Shown here piece by piece: positions 22,867 through 34,961 of a stretch of 64,000 bases of DNA. A program made the position numbers and the translations under genes. The DNA comes from Morinoia aosen (lineage: Eukaryota > Arthropoda > Malacostraca > Amphipoda > Talitridae). Position 1 is the stretch's first letter. Each line of letters begins with the position of its first letter. Location: assembly GCA_030386875.1 (NCBI GenBank), contig CM059556.1:36248964-36312963 (forward strand), written 5' to 3'. The notes beneath the pieces were generated by a model. It ran no database searches. It was not told the origin of the DNA and worked only from the letters and a program-made list of their open reading frames with translations.

Positions 22867-23699
22867 TTTTGTTCTTGTGCAACCCTAAAGCTTAGCTCGT
22901 TGCATTACGTGCGAAGACAAATATGTGTTGATATTTTAGCATCAAAACACAATGTGTGGGCCGGAGAAGAATTAATTAATTAAGATTGATATATTAATAC
23001 ATACTCCGTCTTCGTATCCTGAATTTAGCTTCTGTTTACAGGCTTCATCAACTTCTCGAACTCGAATTCAAAACAATCTTTTTCTGACTTCCGGCTTTCA
23101 TCCGTTGAAACTCGGGACGCCGAAGTTCCTTTTTTGGTTTTTGCGAGTCTTTATTTTGCTGGTAATTTTATAGAGCTGTGGGTGCTTCGAGTTCTAGGAA
23201 AAAAGAAATGTTGTTTAACTGATGGAATTTCAGAAAAACAATGATGACTATGAAAGAGACGACATGATGAATTAGAGCAATTGTCGAAGCCACGTGAAAT
23301 ATTAGGAATTCAACAAAGGAAATTTGAGCATAACTCAAAGTTTTTGTGCTTTTATACAAGAAAAATAGTGATACAATACTTGGGATTGTTTGTCACTCCA
23401 TGTGCTGTAGTTATTTATGAAAACATGAATTCACCGCTTCAGAAATTTGTACATTTTACAACATATGAGGAAATTCAAAATGAGTGACTTGAAGAATTCT
23501 CCCTAGAGATTCCAATGCCTGTAAAAATTTTCAAAATCAAATTAGAACATTATCTTCTTTAATTTTCTCCAGCGACCTGCGTGTGGTTCTATTTTCAAAA
23601 TCTCTGACCTTGAAACGCTTCACAAAACTCGTCCAAATTATTTGTTACCTGACCCTCCGTCCGAAAACGACCCAGTACAGCAAACGCCACAACTAACAT
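22867..23699. other. No feature recognised
   Basis: AT-rich with chance-length frames only. Confidence 0.5.
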
Positions 23700-26205
23700 T
23701 TAACTTCACTTAGGTAACAGCTCCACTGCAATTTTAAGTCAAAGGAGCAATTTCCAGTGGAAAGAAAGACTTCAAACCCTTCAGATGGACACATGATACT
23801 AATGACAGCTAACTTCAAATTATTAGGCAACACCTCCATTGCTATTTTAAGTGAAAGGAATAACGCTTCAGATAGGCAACAGCTTCACAGCAATTTTAAG
23901 TCAAAATAATAACACTTCAGTTAGCTCACAGTCCCTCTGAATTTTCAAGTCGAAGGAATAATTTCATGTAAAAAAAAAGACTTCAAAGCCCTGAGATGAA
24001 ATCATGCTACAAATGACAGCTAACTAGTGCTAGGCAACAGCTCCACAGCAATTTTAAGTCAAAGGAATAACACTTGAGTTAGGCAAGGGCTCCACTGCAA
24101 TTTTAAGTCAAAGGAATAACACTTGAGTTGCATTTTTGAGTCAAAGGAATAATACTTGAGCTATGCAACAGCTCCTCTGCATTTTTAAGTCAAAGGAATA
24201 ATACTTGAGCTATGCAACAGCTCCTCTGCATTTTTAAGTCAAGGGAATAATACTTGAGCTATGCAACAGCTCCTCTGCATTTTTAAGTCGAAGGAATAAT
24301 ACTTGAGCTATGAAACAGCTCCTCTGCATTTTTAAGTCAAAGGAATAATACTTGAGCTAGGCAACAGCTTCTCTGCATTTTTAAGTCAAAGGAATAATAC
24401 TTGAGCTAGGCAACAGCTCCTCTGCATTTTTAAGTCAAAGGAATAATACTTGAGCTATGCAACAGCTTCTCTGCATTTTTAAGTCAAAGGAATAATACTT
24501 GAGCTAGGCAACAGCTCCTCTGCATTATTAAGTCAAAAGAATAATACTTGAGCAGGGCAACAGCTCCTCTGCATTTTTAAGTCAAAGGAATAATACTTGA
24601 GCTAGGCAACAGCTCCTCTGCATTTTTAAGTCAAAGGAATAATACTTGAGCTAGGCAACAGCTCCTCTGGATTTTTAAGTCAAAGGAATAATACTTGAGC
24701 TATGCAACAGCTCCTCTGCATTTTTAAGTCAAAGGAATAATACTTGAGCTAGGCAACAGCTGCTCTGCATTTTTAAGTCAGAGGAATAATACTTGAGCTA
24801 GGCAACAGCTCCTCTGCATTTTTAAGTCAAAGGAATAATACTTGAGCTAGGCAACAGCTCCTCTGCATTTTTAAGTCAACGGAATAATACTTGAGCTAGG
24901 CAACAGCTCCTCTGCATTTTTAAGTCAAAGGAATAATACTTGAGCAAGGCAACAGCTCCTCTGCATTTTTAAGTTAAAGGAATAATACTTGAGCTAGGCA
25001 ACAGCTCCTCTGCATTTTTAAGTCAAAGGAATAATACTTGAGCTAGGCAACAGCTCCTCTGCATTTTTAAGTCAAAGGAATAATACTTGAGCAAGGCAAC
25101 AGCTCCTCTGCATTTTTAAGTCAAAGGAATAATACTTGAGCTAGGCAACAGCTCCTCTGCATTTTTAAGTCAAAGGAATAACACTTGAGCTAGGCAACAG
25201 CTCCTCTGCATTTTTAAGTCAAAGGAATAATACTTGAGCTATGCAACAGCTCCTCTGCATTTTTAAGTCAAAGGAATAATACTTGAGCAAGGCAACAGCT
25301 CCTCTGCATTTTTAAGTCAAAGGAATAATACTTGAGCTAGGCAACAGCTCCTCTGCATTTTTAAGTCAAAGGAATAACACTTGAGCTAGGCAACAGCTCC
25401 TCTGCATTTTTAAGTCAAAGAAATAATACTTGAGCTATGCAACAGCTCCTCTGCATTTTTAAGTCAAAGGAATAATACTTGAGCTAGGCAACAGCTCCTC
25501 TGCCTTTTTAAGTCAAAGGAATAATACTTGAGCAAGGCAACAGCTCCTCTGCATTTTTACGTCAAAGGAATAATACTTGAGCTAGGCAACAGCTCCTCTG
25601 CATTTTTAAGTCAAAGGAATAATACTTGAGCTAGGCAACAGCTCCTCGGCATTTTTAAGTCAAAGGAATAATACTTGAGCTAGGCAACAGCTCCTCTGCC
25701 TTTTTAAGTCAAAGGAATAATACTTGAGCTAGGCAACAGCTCCTCTGCATTATTAAGTCAAAGGACTAATACTTGAGCAAGGCAACAGCTCCTCTGCATT
25801 TTTAAGTCAAAGGAATAATACTTGAGCTAGGCAACAGCTCCTCTGCATTTTTAAGTCAAAGGAACAATACTTGAGCTAGGCAACAGCTTCTCTGCATTTT
25901 TAAGTCAAAGGAATAATACTTGAGCAAGGCAACAGCTCCTCTGCATTTTTAAGCCAAAGGAATAATACTTGAGCTAGGCAACAGCTGCTCTGCATTTTTA
26001 AGTCAAAGGAACAATACTTGAGCTAGGCAACAGCTTCTCTGCATTTTTAAGTCAAAGGAATAATACTTGAGCTAGCTCCTCTGTAATTTCAAGTCAAATG
26101 AAAGACTTCAATCCTCTCAGATAGACACATGCTACAAATGACAGCTAACTAGAGCTAGGCAACAGCTCCACTGCAATTTTAAGTCGAACGGAAGACTTCA
26201 ATCCC
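23700..26205. repeat. 49-bp minisatellite (about 40 units) inside a longer parent repeat
   Basis: From about 24120 to 26075 the unit cttgagctaggcaacagctc-ctctgcatttttaagtcaaa-ggaataata repeats every 49 bases (for example 24841 and 24890). The flanks (23700-24120 and 26076-26205) hold a longer unit in which the same core is followed by gaaagacttcaa...cagatggacacatgctac...atgacagctaact. Variants at gctagg, gcaagg and gctatg recur at irregular intervals of three to five units. Confidence 0.95.
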
Positions 26206-26567
26206 CTGAGATGGACCTCTTCCAGGTGATGCTTCACAGAGACAGCGCCAGGCACAGCTCGACCTGAGGCACTTGACGTCGCTTTCTCAGGTTCATCCGC
26301 AGAGTTAGCGTCAGTTGGACCCAAGTTGAGCCGTGAAGCAGGCTCGTTTGCAGTCAAAATTATGGCGTTAAGCCCGAGTGCCGTGAAGGAGCGCTTGCAA
26401 AACACGGCGGAGGTGAGCCGGACTTCACAGCTCGCAATACAGTGAGCAGAACTTACGATGCTTTTTATGATGCATTTGAATCTCATTTCAGACTTATCTG
26501 ACAGGGATCCTGCGAATGAAGACAATGCGTGATGAATATGGAGGGCAAATCTTTGGTTGTGAGTCAA
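26145..26567 (-). other. GC-rich islet with open frames on both strands
   Basis: The segment from about 26210 to 26520 is clearly richer in G+C than its surroundings and holds a 140-codon minus-strand frame starting at 26567. The left end of that frame runs into the 49-bp repeat region, which argues against a real terminus. On the plus strand, an ATG at 26362 opens 17 codons (MALSPSAVKERLQNTAE) ending exactly at gag|gtgagc, a good 5' splice site at 26413, with an in-frame stop upstream at 26260. A short first coding exon on the plus strand is therefore possible, though I cannot name a protein. Confidence 0.25.
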
Positions 26568-26570
26568 TGA

Positions 26571-27331
26571 ATGAAGGGACTCGTACGTAAGTACGCTGCA
26601 GTTTGCTTCAGAATGTAGAAATAATAAAAAAGTAAGTTTTGTGAGTGGAGAGAAGGAATAAACTTAAGTTCTCAAATCTTCATTATTTAACTAATCGAAT
26701 TAATTGGAATTAAGATTACTGGTTAAATAGCCTTAAACGATTAAACAGTCAAACGTTATAATAACTTCACTTTTTTGTTGAGTGTATAGGCCGGAGTAAG
26801 AACCTCCAGCAAAGTGAACAGTCCGTTGAGAGGAACATATCAGGGGTCTCTACTCATTCTTTCTGACGTTTATTCTCTCATTCACAAAAGTAGGTGAGCA
26901 ATAATTCATCAAATGACCGCTCGTAGAATGTTCATCGTTAATTACTTTGTTACAATTTTTTGGCTGAAAAATTCGTTCACTGAATTCGGTCCTGTCATTT
27001 AGTTTATCAAGCAAAAGTTTCATGGACTGCAGAACATTGAAAACACCTGTCTTTTTTATTCAAATGTATTTGTATTGGACACTTGCTAAGCACGCTTCTT
27101 TATTTTATCCGGTCACGAATGAGTGCCTTAAACAGAGTACTCTTTATTTCTATCAGCTCTGTTAATTTTTGAAAAGTAACCCGCTGTCCCGATCTTATAC
27201 GCAGGTTTATGAGTAACTAAAATTTCTATTGAACTGAAAGAATTAAAAAGCTTTTTTAAAGTTAGGTCAGGACTGACAGCAGCAAAAAATTGTGTCAACA
27301 CATTCAGCAACTGCCAGTTAAAATATACAGA
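26571..27331. other. No feature recognised
   Basis: AT-rich sequence before foldback copy 2. Confidence 0.5.
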
Positions 27332-27439
27332 CCCAGCCTAACTTTTTCGCTAGAGCATGCATGTTTTTCGCCGCCCAAATGATTTAGTTACTTGGGTGGC
27401 AAAAAACATGCATGCAGGCGGCTAAATAGTTTGACTGGG
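27332..27439. mobile_element. Foldback element F, copy 2
   Basis: The 108-bp near-palindrome starts cccagcctaactttttcgc and ends with its inverted form (tagtttgactggg). The inner arms gcatgcatgtttttcgcc and ggcaaaaaacatgcatgc pair, closing on a cgcccaa...ttgggtg stem with a short AT-rich loop. The whole element can form one long hairpin. It has no coding capacity. Confidence 0.85.
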
Positions 27440-28042
27440 GAGACGTGCGTGTTCTTCAGTTTCACGGCTTCTTCAAAGACAGTTTCAAAGTCTGGGATTT
27501 TACGACACAGAAAATTTTCTATGACGTAGCTTTTCTTATTCTTTAGAGCGCATTGAAGTATCGATAAGAGCCGACCTTCTCCATTAAATTTCCGTGAGTT
27601 AATTAGGTAAATTGACTGCCTAATCCCCGAGGACTGATAGCAGTGGCTTAGCTCTCGGATTTATCATTACGAGCTCTGTAAAATTCTTAGAACAGAATCT
27701 ACTTCGAACCATAAATATTTAAACTCACTCTAATCAATGCTTATTCTGTAGAAATAAAATGAATTTTGGAACGTTGAACAGAACGATAAGCTGTAAAGCT
27801 CTCAAAAAATACACAATATGAACTTGAGAAAAACGTAGCTCATTTTATCAAAGTTGTATTTTCAGTGCAAATGTCGTTGTCCGCTTGTGAAGAGCATCGA
27901 AGGGTTGAGCATCGCGCAACAGGGAACAATCGCTTGAAACCCTACGCATGCAACACTGACCCTCGTAGCTAAAGCTCTCAAGTCATGGAGTTTGAAGTGA
28001 TTTTAAGGGACTACCCTCGTAAGCCTGGTTTTTAACTCAACT
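27440..28042. other. No feature recognised
   Basis: Mixed sequence with no gene signal seen. Confidence 0.5.
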
Positions 28043-28288
28043 TCAGTCATAAGCTGGAGAGCAGGGCTTGTGAATTAATAGAGTGGCTGCTCTCCCACCG
28101 CTCCACAATGCGAGTCGTCCGAGTTCGGACTCGTAAAATTGAGTGGCAGCTTCATTCACGCGCCCGAACGTGCGGAGGTGAAGTTTGAGAGGCGAGCGAT
28201 GCAACTTCGGATCTTTTAACAAAAGACGTTGATCAACCAAACAGGTTCTTTTAGAATCCAGTCCTGGAAGCATGAGGGAGCTGTTCAC
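28043..28288 (-). other. GC-richer patch with 81-codon minus-strand frame
   Basis: The frame opens MNSSLMLPGLDSKRTCLVDQ and ends before 28043. The patch is richer in G+C than its flanks. I recognise no family, and no splice sites clearly bound it. It may be chance. Confidence 0.2.
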
Positions 28289-28310
28289 GCTAGTTTTTAA
28301 CGCGGTACTC

Positions 28311-28490
28311 GTTATGGGTTAAATTAAAGTCCTATATTCAGTTCAAATTTAAAGTCAATTGCAGTAAGTGATTTTGAAAATAGCATACACGTTAACCGCC
28401 ATGAGTTAAACTACAGTTCAATATTAAACTCAAATTTAAAGTCAATTGTCGTAAGCAATTTCGACAATAGCCAACATTACCTGGACCGAG
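28311..28490. repeat. ~91-bp direct duplication
   Basis: Both copies run atgggttaaattaaagt-like, tcaaatttaaagtcaattg, then gtaag-gatttt-gaaaatagc, with moderate divergence. Confidence 0.65.
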
Positions 28491-28730
28491 CCTTCATTTA
28501 GCTTTGATTAAGTATTTATAGAAATTGGGCTCGTGACTAATGGTCGGTCAGTGGCATTATGGAAATTCCCTCCGTGTACCACCGGTGGGTCACATAGCAG
28601 CTAACGTGTTGGATTCCAGAAGAAAGATTTGGAAATACCAGCATTGATGAATTCTCACTAAGGACTTGTTTGCGGTAAAAGAAGCGGCGGACCGACAATA
28701 TGAAACAAAATTGTAATGCAGTTTATTCGA

Positions 28731-29165
28731 TTTAGAGCACTTGTCATGAAACATTTGCATCACTCAATATAATGTAAAGGTCATGAAACTCTTAAATGCT
28801 ATGAAACATTTGATTCAGTCAATTTAATGTAAAGGTCATGCAACCTTTAAATGCTATGAAACATTTCAATCACTCAATTTAAAGTGAAGGTCATGAAACA
28901 TTCAAATGCTGTGAAACATTTCAATCACTCAATTTAAAGTGAAGGTCATGAAACATTCAAATGCTATGAAACATTTCAATCACTCAATTTAAAGTGAAGG
29001 TCATGAAACATTTAAATGCTATGAAACATTTCAATCACTCAATTTAAAGTAAAGGTCATGAAACATTTAAATGCTATGAAACTTTAATCACTCAATTTCA
29101 TGTAAAGGTCATGAAACATTTAAATGCTATGAAAATTCAGAATCACTACATTTGTTGTAAAAATT
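28731..29165. repeat. 55-bp minisatellite, about eight units
   Basis: The unit is atgctatgaaacatttcaat-cactcaatttaaagtgaagg-tcatgaaacatttaa, 55 bases (for example 28921 and 28976). The end units are diverged. Confidence 0.93.
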
Positions 29166-29891
29166 TATTGAGTATTATCACGACAGATTTCTTCATCTAT
29201 ATTGTATAAATGTCGGGGGAGGAAACAGGAAACAGAAACTAAGTTTGTAGCCGTAAACATTTATCTATGAGACAACAATTTGATTCAACATGTCTGAGAG
29301 AACGAAAACAGCTTAAAACATCAAACATATGCTGTTTTGCATTTAATGCTCGTTACATAAATTTTGATTGCAATCTTTGGGTTTTTTATGGAATATAATT
29401 CAGAGCTCTTTTCTGTGGTAAATCTCAAAAGAATTAATTTTTAAAAGATCAACCATCATGAGTGTGTGCAATCAACAGCTATGGTAAACTTGTGCAAGAG
29501 TCCCTTAGAAACCAATTGAGATACGAGAATGGATTGAACAATCATCTGTTACAGTATTTTCATTATTCGAAAATTTAACTACAGAACACTCCTAGATCTA
29601 TGGAAATCAAAAATATTATTACTAGAAACGTCTCATGTTTACTAATTGACAAATGAATAATAACGCTGGTCACAATGAATAATTAAATTTATTTCTGTGA
29701 ACGACCGTCACACATTCAATCGTATCAACTGGACAACAATGCTGTTAAATCCATTTCTGATGACGACTATCTCTCATTGAATCGTATCAATTGGCCTATA
29801 ATGCTATTCAAAATAATTTCTTGAAACGGCCGTAACTTATTTATTGAAATCAATCTACCATGAATTCATAGCAAGGTACACTCGTCTGTAC
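29166..29891. other. No feature recognised
   Basis: AT-rich. Weak repetition of cgtatcaa-tgg-aatgctgtt-aaat near 29720-29815. Confidence 0.5.
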
Positions 29892-30495
29892 GTGACCCTG
29901 ACTACGTGATCCTGGTGTATTGACCCTGATGTATTGACCCTGATGTATTGAGCCTGATGTATTGACCCTGATGTATTGACCCTGATGTATTGACCCTGAT
30001 GTATTGACCCTGATGTATTGACCCTGATGTATTGACCCTGATGTATTGACCCTGATGTATTGACCCTGATGTATTGACCCTGATGTATTGACCCTGATGT
30101 ATTGACCCTGATGTATTGACTCTGATGTATTGGCCCTGATGTTTTGACCCTGATGTATTGGCCCTGATGAATTGACCCTGATGTATTGACCCTGATGTAT
30201 TGACTCTGATGTATTAACCCTGATGTGTTGACCCTGATGTATTGACCCTGATGTATTGACCCTGATGTATTGACCCTGGTGTATTGACCCTGATGTATTG
30301 ACCCTGATGTATTGACCCTGATGTATTGACCCTGATGTATTGACCCTGATGTATTGACCCTGATGTATTGACCCTGATGTATTGACTCTGATGTATTGGC
30401 CCTGATGTATCGACTCTGATGTATTGGCCCTGATGTTTTGACCCTGATGTATTGACCCTGATGTATTGACCCTGATGTATTGACCCTGATGTATT
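29892..30495. repeat. 14-bp minisatellite, left part (about 42 units)
   Basis: The unit is gatgtattgaccct, largely uninterrupted. It stops at gatgtatt (30495), where the LINE tail begins, and resumes in phase at 35329. Because three units make 42 bases without a stop, the minus strand carries long HQGQYIRVNTSGS-like frames that are not genes. Confidence 0.96.
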
Positions 30496-30545
30496 TAAAC
30501 AATTTAAACAATTGAACAATTTATTTACCACAGGTGATACAGAGG
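30496..30545 (-). other. LINE 3' tail
   Basis: On the minus strand the element ends ggtaaataaattgttcaatt-gtttaaattgtttaaa, a short repeated tail rather than plain poly(A). CR1- and L2-like elements often end in such short repeats. The same tail and preceding bases recur at 62531-62617. Confidence 0.75.
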
Positions 30546-30836
30546 TAGAATTTTTCTTAGGTCTAGTACATTGGTCAAATTTGAGTATAGCTACCTGTGG
30601 GCCCGAATAAGTTCAGCGACTTCTAGGGCATCCTACCATCACGTTATTCTAGGGTGTACAAAAATGTTTAACCTAGTTCACTTAACCTAGTTTCGCATTA
30701 GACTGATCATTGAGATAATTAACTCGATATTTTATGCTGTATTTTACAATATAGGTCAAGTCGGCTATATTTAACAGTATGTTCGATAAAACGATTCAAG
30801 AGCAGAGAGAAGATTGGTTATGGTACACAAGGCAAG

Positions 30837-33800
30837 TTACATTATGACATTATCATTAGTTACATGTAGGAGGCAAGATTTTGACACGGTGATCTTACAC
30901 GACTGGTATTCTGATAGGAAGTGAGACTCAAGATGTCTTTTGAATACTTTGTACGAATTATATTCACGGATCTCTGCAGGTATAGAGTTCCAAGTTTTGG
31001 TTCCAACGAAGAGAATACTGTGTTGCGACCTGGCCTTTGAATAATAAGGAAGCATGAATTGATTTCTATTTCGGGTTAAATGGTCGTGATGACCAGTTTG
31101 CGCAGTCAATAATTGTCTTAGGCTATTGTCGCCATCATTTCTTAATGTTTTGTAAATGAAATTACAGATGGAGATTTTGTAGAGATCCGAAAGTTGAAGT
31201 ATTTGTAAATTTTTGAAAGAATCATTTGTGTGAGCATTATATTTTAGGTTCTTTACCCCTCTGACAGCCCTTTTCTGCAGAGTAAAAATTTTGTTGGTTT
31301 TATTTTTATCAGTTCCGTGCCATGCTTCTATTCCGTATTGCAAGTATGGAGAAATGAGCGTTCGGTAGAGCATTTGTAAAGCTGTTTCAGGCAGAAAATT
31401 TTTAAATTTATTTAGGATTCCGATGGATTTTGATAATTTAGAACTAATATGAGTGATGTGCTCTTTGAAGGTCAGATGTTTATCTATTATGATGCCCAGA
31501 AACTTACATGAGTTGGTTTCTTCGATTTCACCTTCGCCAATTTTATTGCATGGGAGAGATACATCTTTCTTGTATGGGAATGTAACATAATTTGTTTTAA
31601 CGATATTTAGGCTTATTTTATTAGCTTTTAGCCACGATGAAACCTTGTGAAGTTCAGTATTTATACTCTCCACAATCATAGCAGGATTGTGGTTCGGAAG
31701 GACCACAGAAAGCGTACTGTCATCGGCAAAAAGTATGAATTTGAAGAATGATGTAGATTTTACAATATCATTGATAAAAATCAGAAACATGAGAGGCCCA
31801 AGAACAGATCCTTGTGGAACTCCATGGCTAATTGTCTGTGGGTCTGATTTTGCGTCGTCAATGATAACGTATTGCTTCCGATTTGTTAGGTATGATCTGA
31901 ACCAATCATGGACAATCCCTCGAATGCCATAACAGTGTAGTTTCGAGAGTAGTATTTTATGGTCCACACAATCAAATGCTTTTCGAAAGTCAAGAAATAC
32001 AGAGAAGACAGGCTTTCCTTCATCCATATTAGAATAGAGGAATTGTAAATGATTTAATATAGCCTGTGTTGTTGATTTTTTTAGAGCGAAAACCGTATTG
32101 TTTATCGTAAAGAAATGATTTTTGTTCAAAATAAGAGTACACTTTTTTATACACAATCTTTTCGAATACTTTGCTAATAATTGGTAGAATGGAGATAGGT
32201 CGATAATTGTTTACACAGGTTTTTTCACCACTTTTAAAGATAGGGGTTACTCTAGCAACTTTGAGGGAGTTAGGGAAAGTGCCTAGTAAGAGAGACTGGT
32301 TAATAATATTTGATATCAGTGGGGCTACAATGTCAGCAATAACTTTAAGTAATTTAGTCGGAAACGTTTGTAACCCACTCGATTTATTTTTCATGTTGTT
32401 TATGCACGTAATTACATCGGAGGAGTTTGTAGGCGAAAAGCAAAAGAAGTTGGGTTCTCGAATATGATCCATAAATTCCAGGTAATCAGTAGGTTCACTT
32501 GGAATACCATCAGCTATGGTTTTCCCTACGTTTACGAAGAAGTTGTTAAAGAGATTAGCAATTTCTTTCTTCTCATGATATTTTACATTATCTTGAAAAA
32601 CATATTCAATTTTCTTTTTATCGGCATTATTCGGTTTACAGCAGGAGTTAAGGAGATGCCAAGTCTTTTTAACGTCAGTTTTGAATTGAGTAAACTTGAG
32701 CGTAAAGTAGTTCTTTTTTGATGTTCTTAACTGGTTTGTTACATAGTTTCTGAATCGGTTATATGTTTCTCTAGATATTCGTCCTTCGCAAAGGAGGGCT
32801 AGGTACGCTTGACGTTTCTTTATATTTATCACGATTTCTCTAGTAATCCAGGGCTTTTGTTTATTTTTCGGGGTAACTGTACGAGTTACAATTGGGCAAC
32901 ACTGATTGTATGCGGTCATTATAGTTTCAGTCAACTTTACTACTGCTTCATCAATGCTCGTAGTATTATTGTTTTGATGAGAGATGTGCAATGTAGGCAT
33001 TGATTCTTCTAGAACGGTGCGCATTTCTTCAAGATTTGATTCGTTTATTTTACGATATGAGTAAGTTTCAGCCCGTGCCTTGGTGCAAGCAATATAGACA
33101 TTTTTCTTAATAAGAAAAACTGGGAAGTTATCTGATAAGTCAGAAGTAATTATTCCACTAAGAAAATCACTAGGGTCTGTCATAAAGATATTGTCAAGCA
33201 GCGTAGCACACTCTGAGGTTATTCGTGTAGGCTTTGTAATGATCGGAAGGAAGGATTGAGACTGAAAGGTAGTTAGGAAATTAGAGATTGGTTCATGGCT
33301 TTCATGTTTCAGTAGATCATAATTGAAGTCACCGCATATTATTATGTCATTGTATAAGGGCCTGTTGAACTGAGAAATAATACGATTCAATTCATTCAGG
33401 AAGGATATAGGACAGGCTGTAGGAGGCCTATACACCGTTCCAAGCACAATGCGTTTACCATCTCTAAATAGTTCTACGAAGAGTGATTCTATATGATCCT
33501 GATTCATTGTTGCACTTGCTATGGTTCTCGAGTCTATGTGGTTAGATATATATGTGCTGATGCCTCCGCCCCGCTGGTTTTTTTTTAGCGAATGGTAACT
33601 ATGATAATTTTCAAATCGAATCATGTCTTTAGTCGAGTCATCTAGCCAGCTTTCGGTGAAGCTAATCACGTCTAGGTTATATTTAAGTTCAGTAATAGTA
33701 CATTGTATCTCTTCCAATTTTGGATAGAGTGACCTACAGTTCCAACACAGGAGTGAGAAATCTCGGTAAGTTATTCGTATAGTTTCGTTGAATTTTGATA

Positions 33801-33906
33801 TATTAGTATACCTACACTCTTGAGAGTCGTTTAGGTTTGGATATATTCTGTTCAAATGATTGAAATCTGGATCGATTTCCTCAAATATCTCAGGGTGATC
33901 AGTCAT
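30837..33906 (-). pseudogene. LINE ORF2: endonuclease-reverse transcriptase, one frameshift
   Basis: About 1,020 codons in two frames. The first part (33906 down to about 32083) carries the AP-like endonuclease at residues 50-270: CWNCRSL (54-60), TESWL with catalytic Glu85, VYRPP (158-162), GDFNYD (192-197), LLDNIF (236-241) and SDLSDN (255-260). The usual last motif is SDH, and here the His is Asn260 (codon AAC). It ends with the start of the RT (NNYRPIS, QYGFR). A seventh A in the run at 32076-32082 shifts the frame. The second part, open from 32156 and homologous from the A-run to 30837, continues with KKSTTQAI, FLDFRKAFD, GVPQGSVLGP and the catalytic FADD, and a C-terminal GTKTWNSIPAEI segment. 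This is the enzyme for nicking DNA and copying the LINE RNA at the target. One indel suggests a fairly young copy or a sequencing error. Confidence 0.95.
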
Positions 33907-34084
33907 TTAAAATAAGTAAACAGTAAGAATTAGGTACTATAGAGCTTGAAACGAAATACAGAGTCAAGCTTAAAGGGATATTCCCGTCTAAAAAGTAGCT
34001 TATTAAGTAAGAGAGAATAGAGTAAAAAAGAAAAATCTAGCGCGATTTCGTGAGTACACACAAACTCAGTCCATGAGCGAGTGA

Positions 34085-34860
34085 TAATGGAGTTCAATAT
34101 CACAACATTGGTGCAAACAGATTGCTAAGGGCGTTTTCACAAGTTCACATACAACAGGTAATAAGTTTTTAAAGATTATGACGACAATGATACAATCAGC
34201 TAATATGGTTTACGCGTAATAATAACTGTAGTGGTAAATAAAGAAGAATTCACAGTAACATTGGTTGGTGAAAAATTACTAATTGCGATGTTACAAAATG
34301 TGACACACAGATGTCATAGATGTTTACACACACATCTATTATTTATTTGTTATAATATTGGAGTTCGATATCACTACATTGGTGCAAACAGATTGCTGAG
34401 GGCGTTTTCATAAGTTCACATACAAGAGGGAATAAGTTTTAAAGATTATGATGACAATGATACAATCAGCTAATATGGTTTACGCGTAATAATAACTGTA
34501 GTGGTAAAAAAAAAGAAGAAGAATTCATAGTAATATTGGTAAGTGAAAAATTGCTGATAGATTATAATGACAATGATATAATCAGATTATAAGAAGATTA
34601 CAACGACAATGATATAATCAGCTAATATGGTTGTACGATGGCAGTGGAGGGCAGAAGCGATTATCAGATTATAAGAAGATTACAACGACAATGATATAAT
34701 CAGCTAATATGGTTTACGCGTAATAATAACTTTAGTGGTAAAATAAGAAAAAATTCACAGTAACATTGGGAGGTAGAAAATTGCTGATTGCGTTGTTTCA
34801 AAAGTTCCCACACAGCTGTCATAAATGGTTACAAACACATCTGTTATACATTTGTATAGA
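34085..34860. repeat. ~272-bp tandem repeat between LINE ORF1 and ORF2
   Basis: ggagttcaatatcac-acattggtgcaaacagattgct begins near 34089 and again near 34361. tacaatcagctaatatggtt followed by tacgcgtaataataac occurs near 34191, 34463 and 34700. About two full units and one partial unit fill the spacer. Long spacers with internal repeats are unusual between LINE frames. Confidence 0.85.
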
Positions 34861-34961
34861 TTCAGGTTAAACTAACATCAAGTTGAGGTTAACTGACATG
34901 ATACCTAATTGAGGTTAAATTAACACAAAATTGACATATCTAATTTAGGGGATCACCTAGT

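Noticed and set aside
26145..26567. 140-codon minus-strand frame as a gene
   Set aside because: Its C-terminal end runs into the degenerate 49-bp repeat region and no family is recognised. The opposite strand has an equally good exon-like signal. Kept only as a GC-rich islet.
31687..33003. Plus-strand frames of 64-86 codons
   Set aside because: Antisense shadows of the LINE ORF2.
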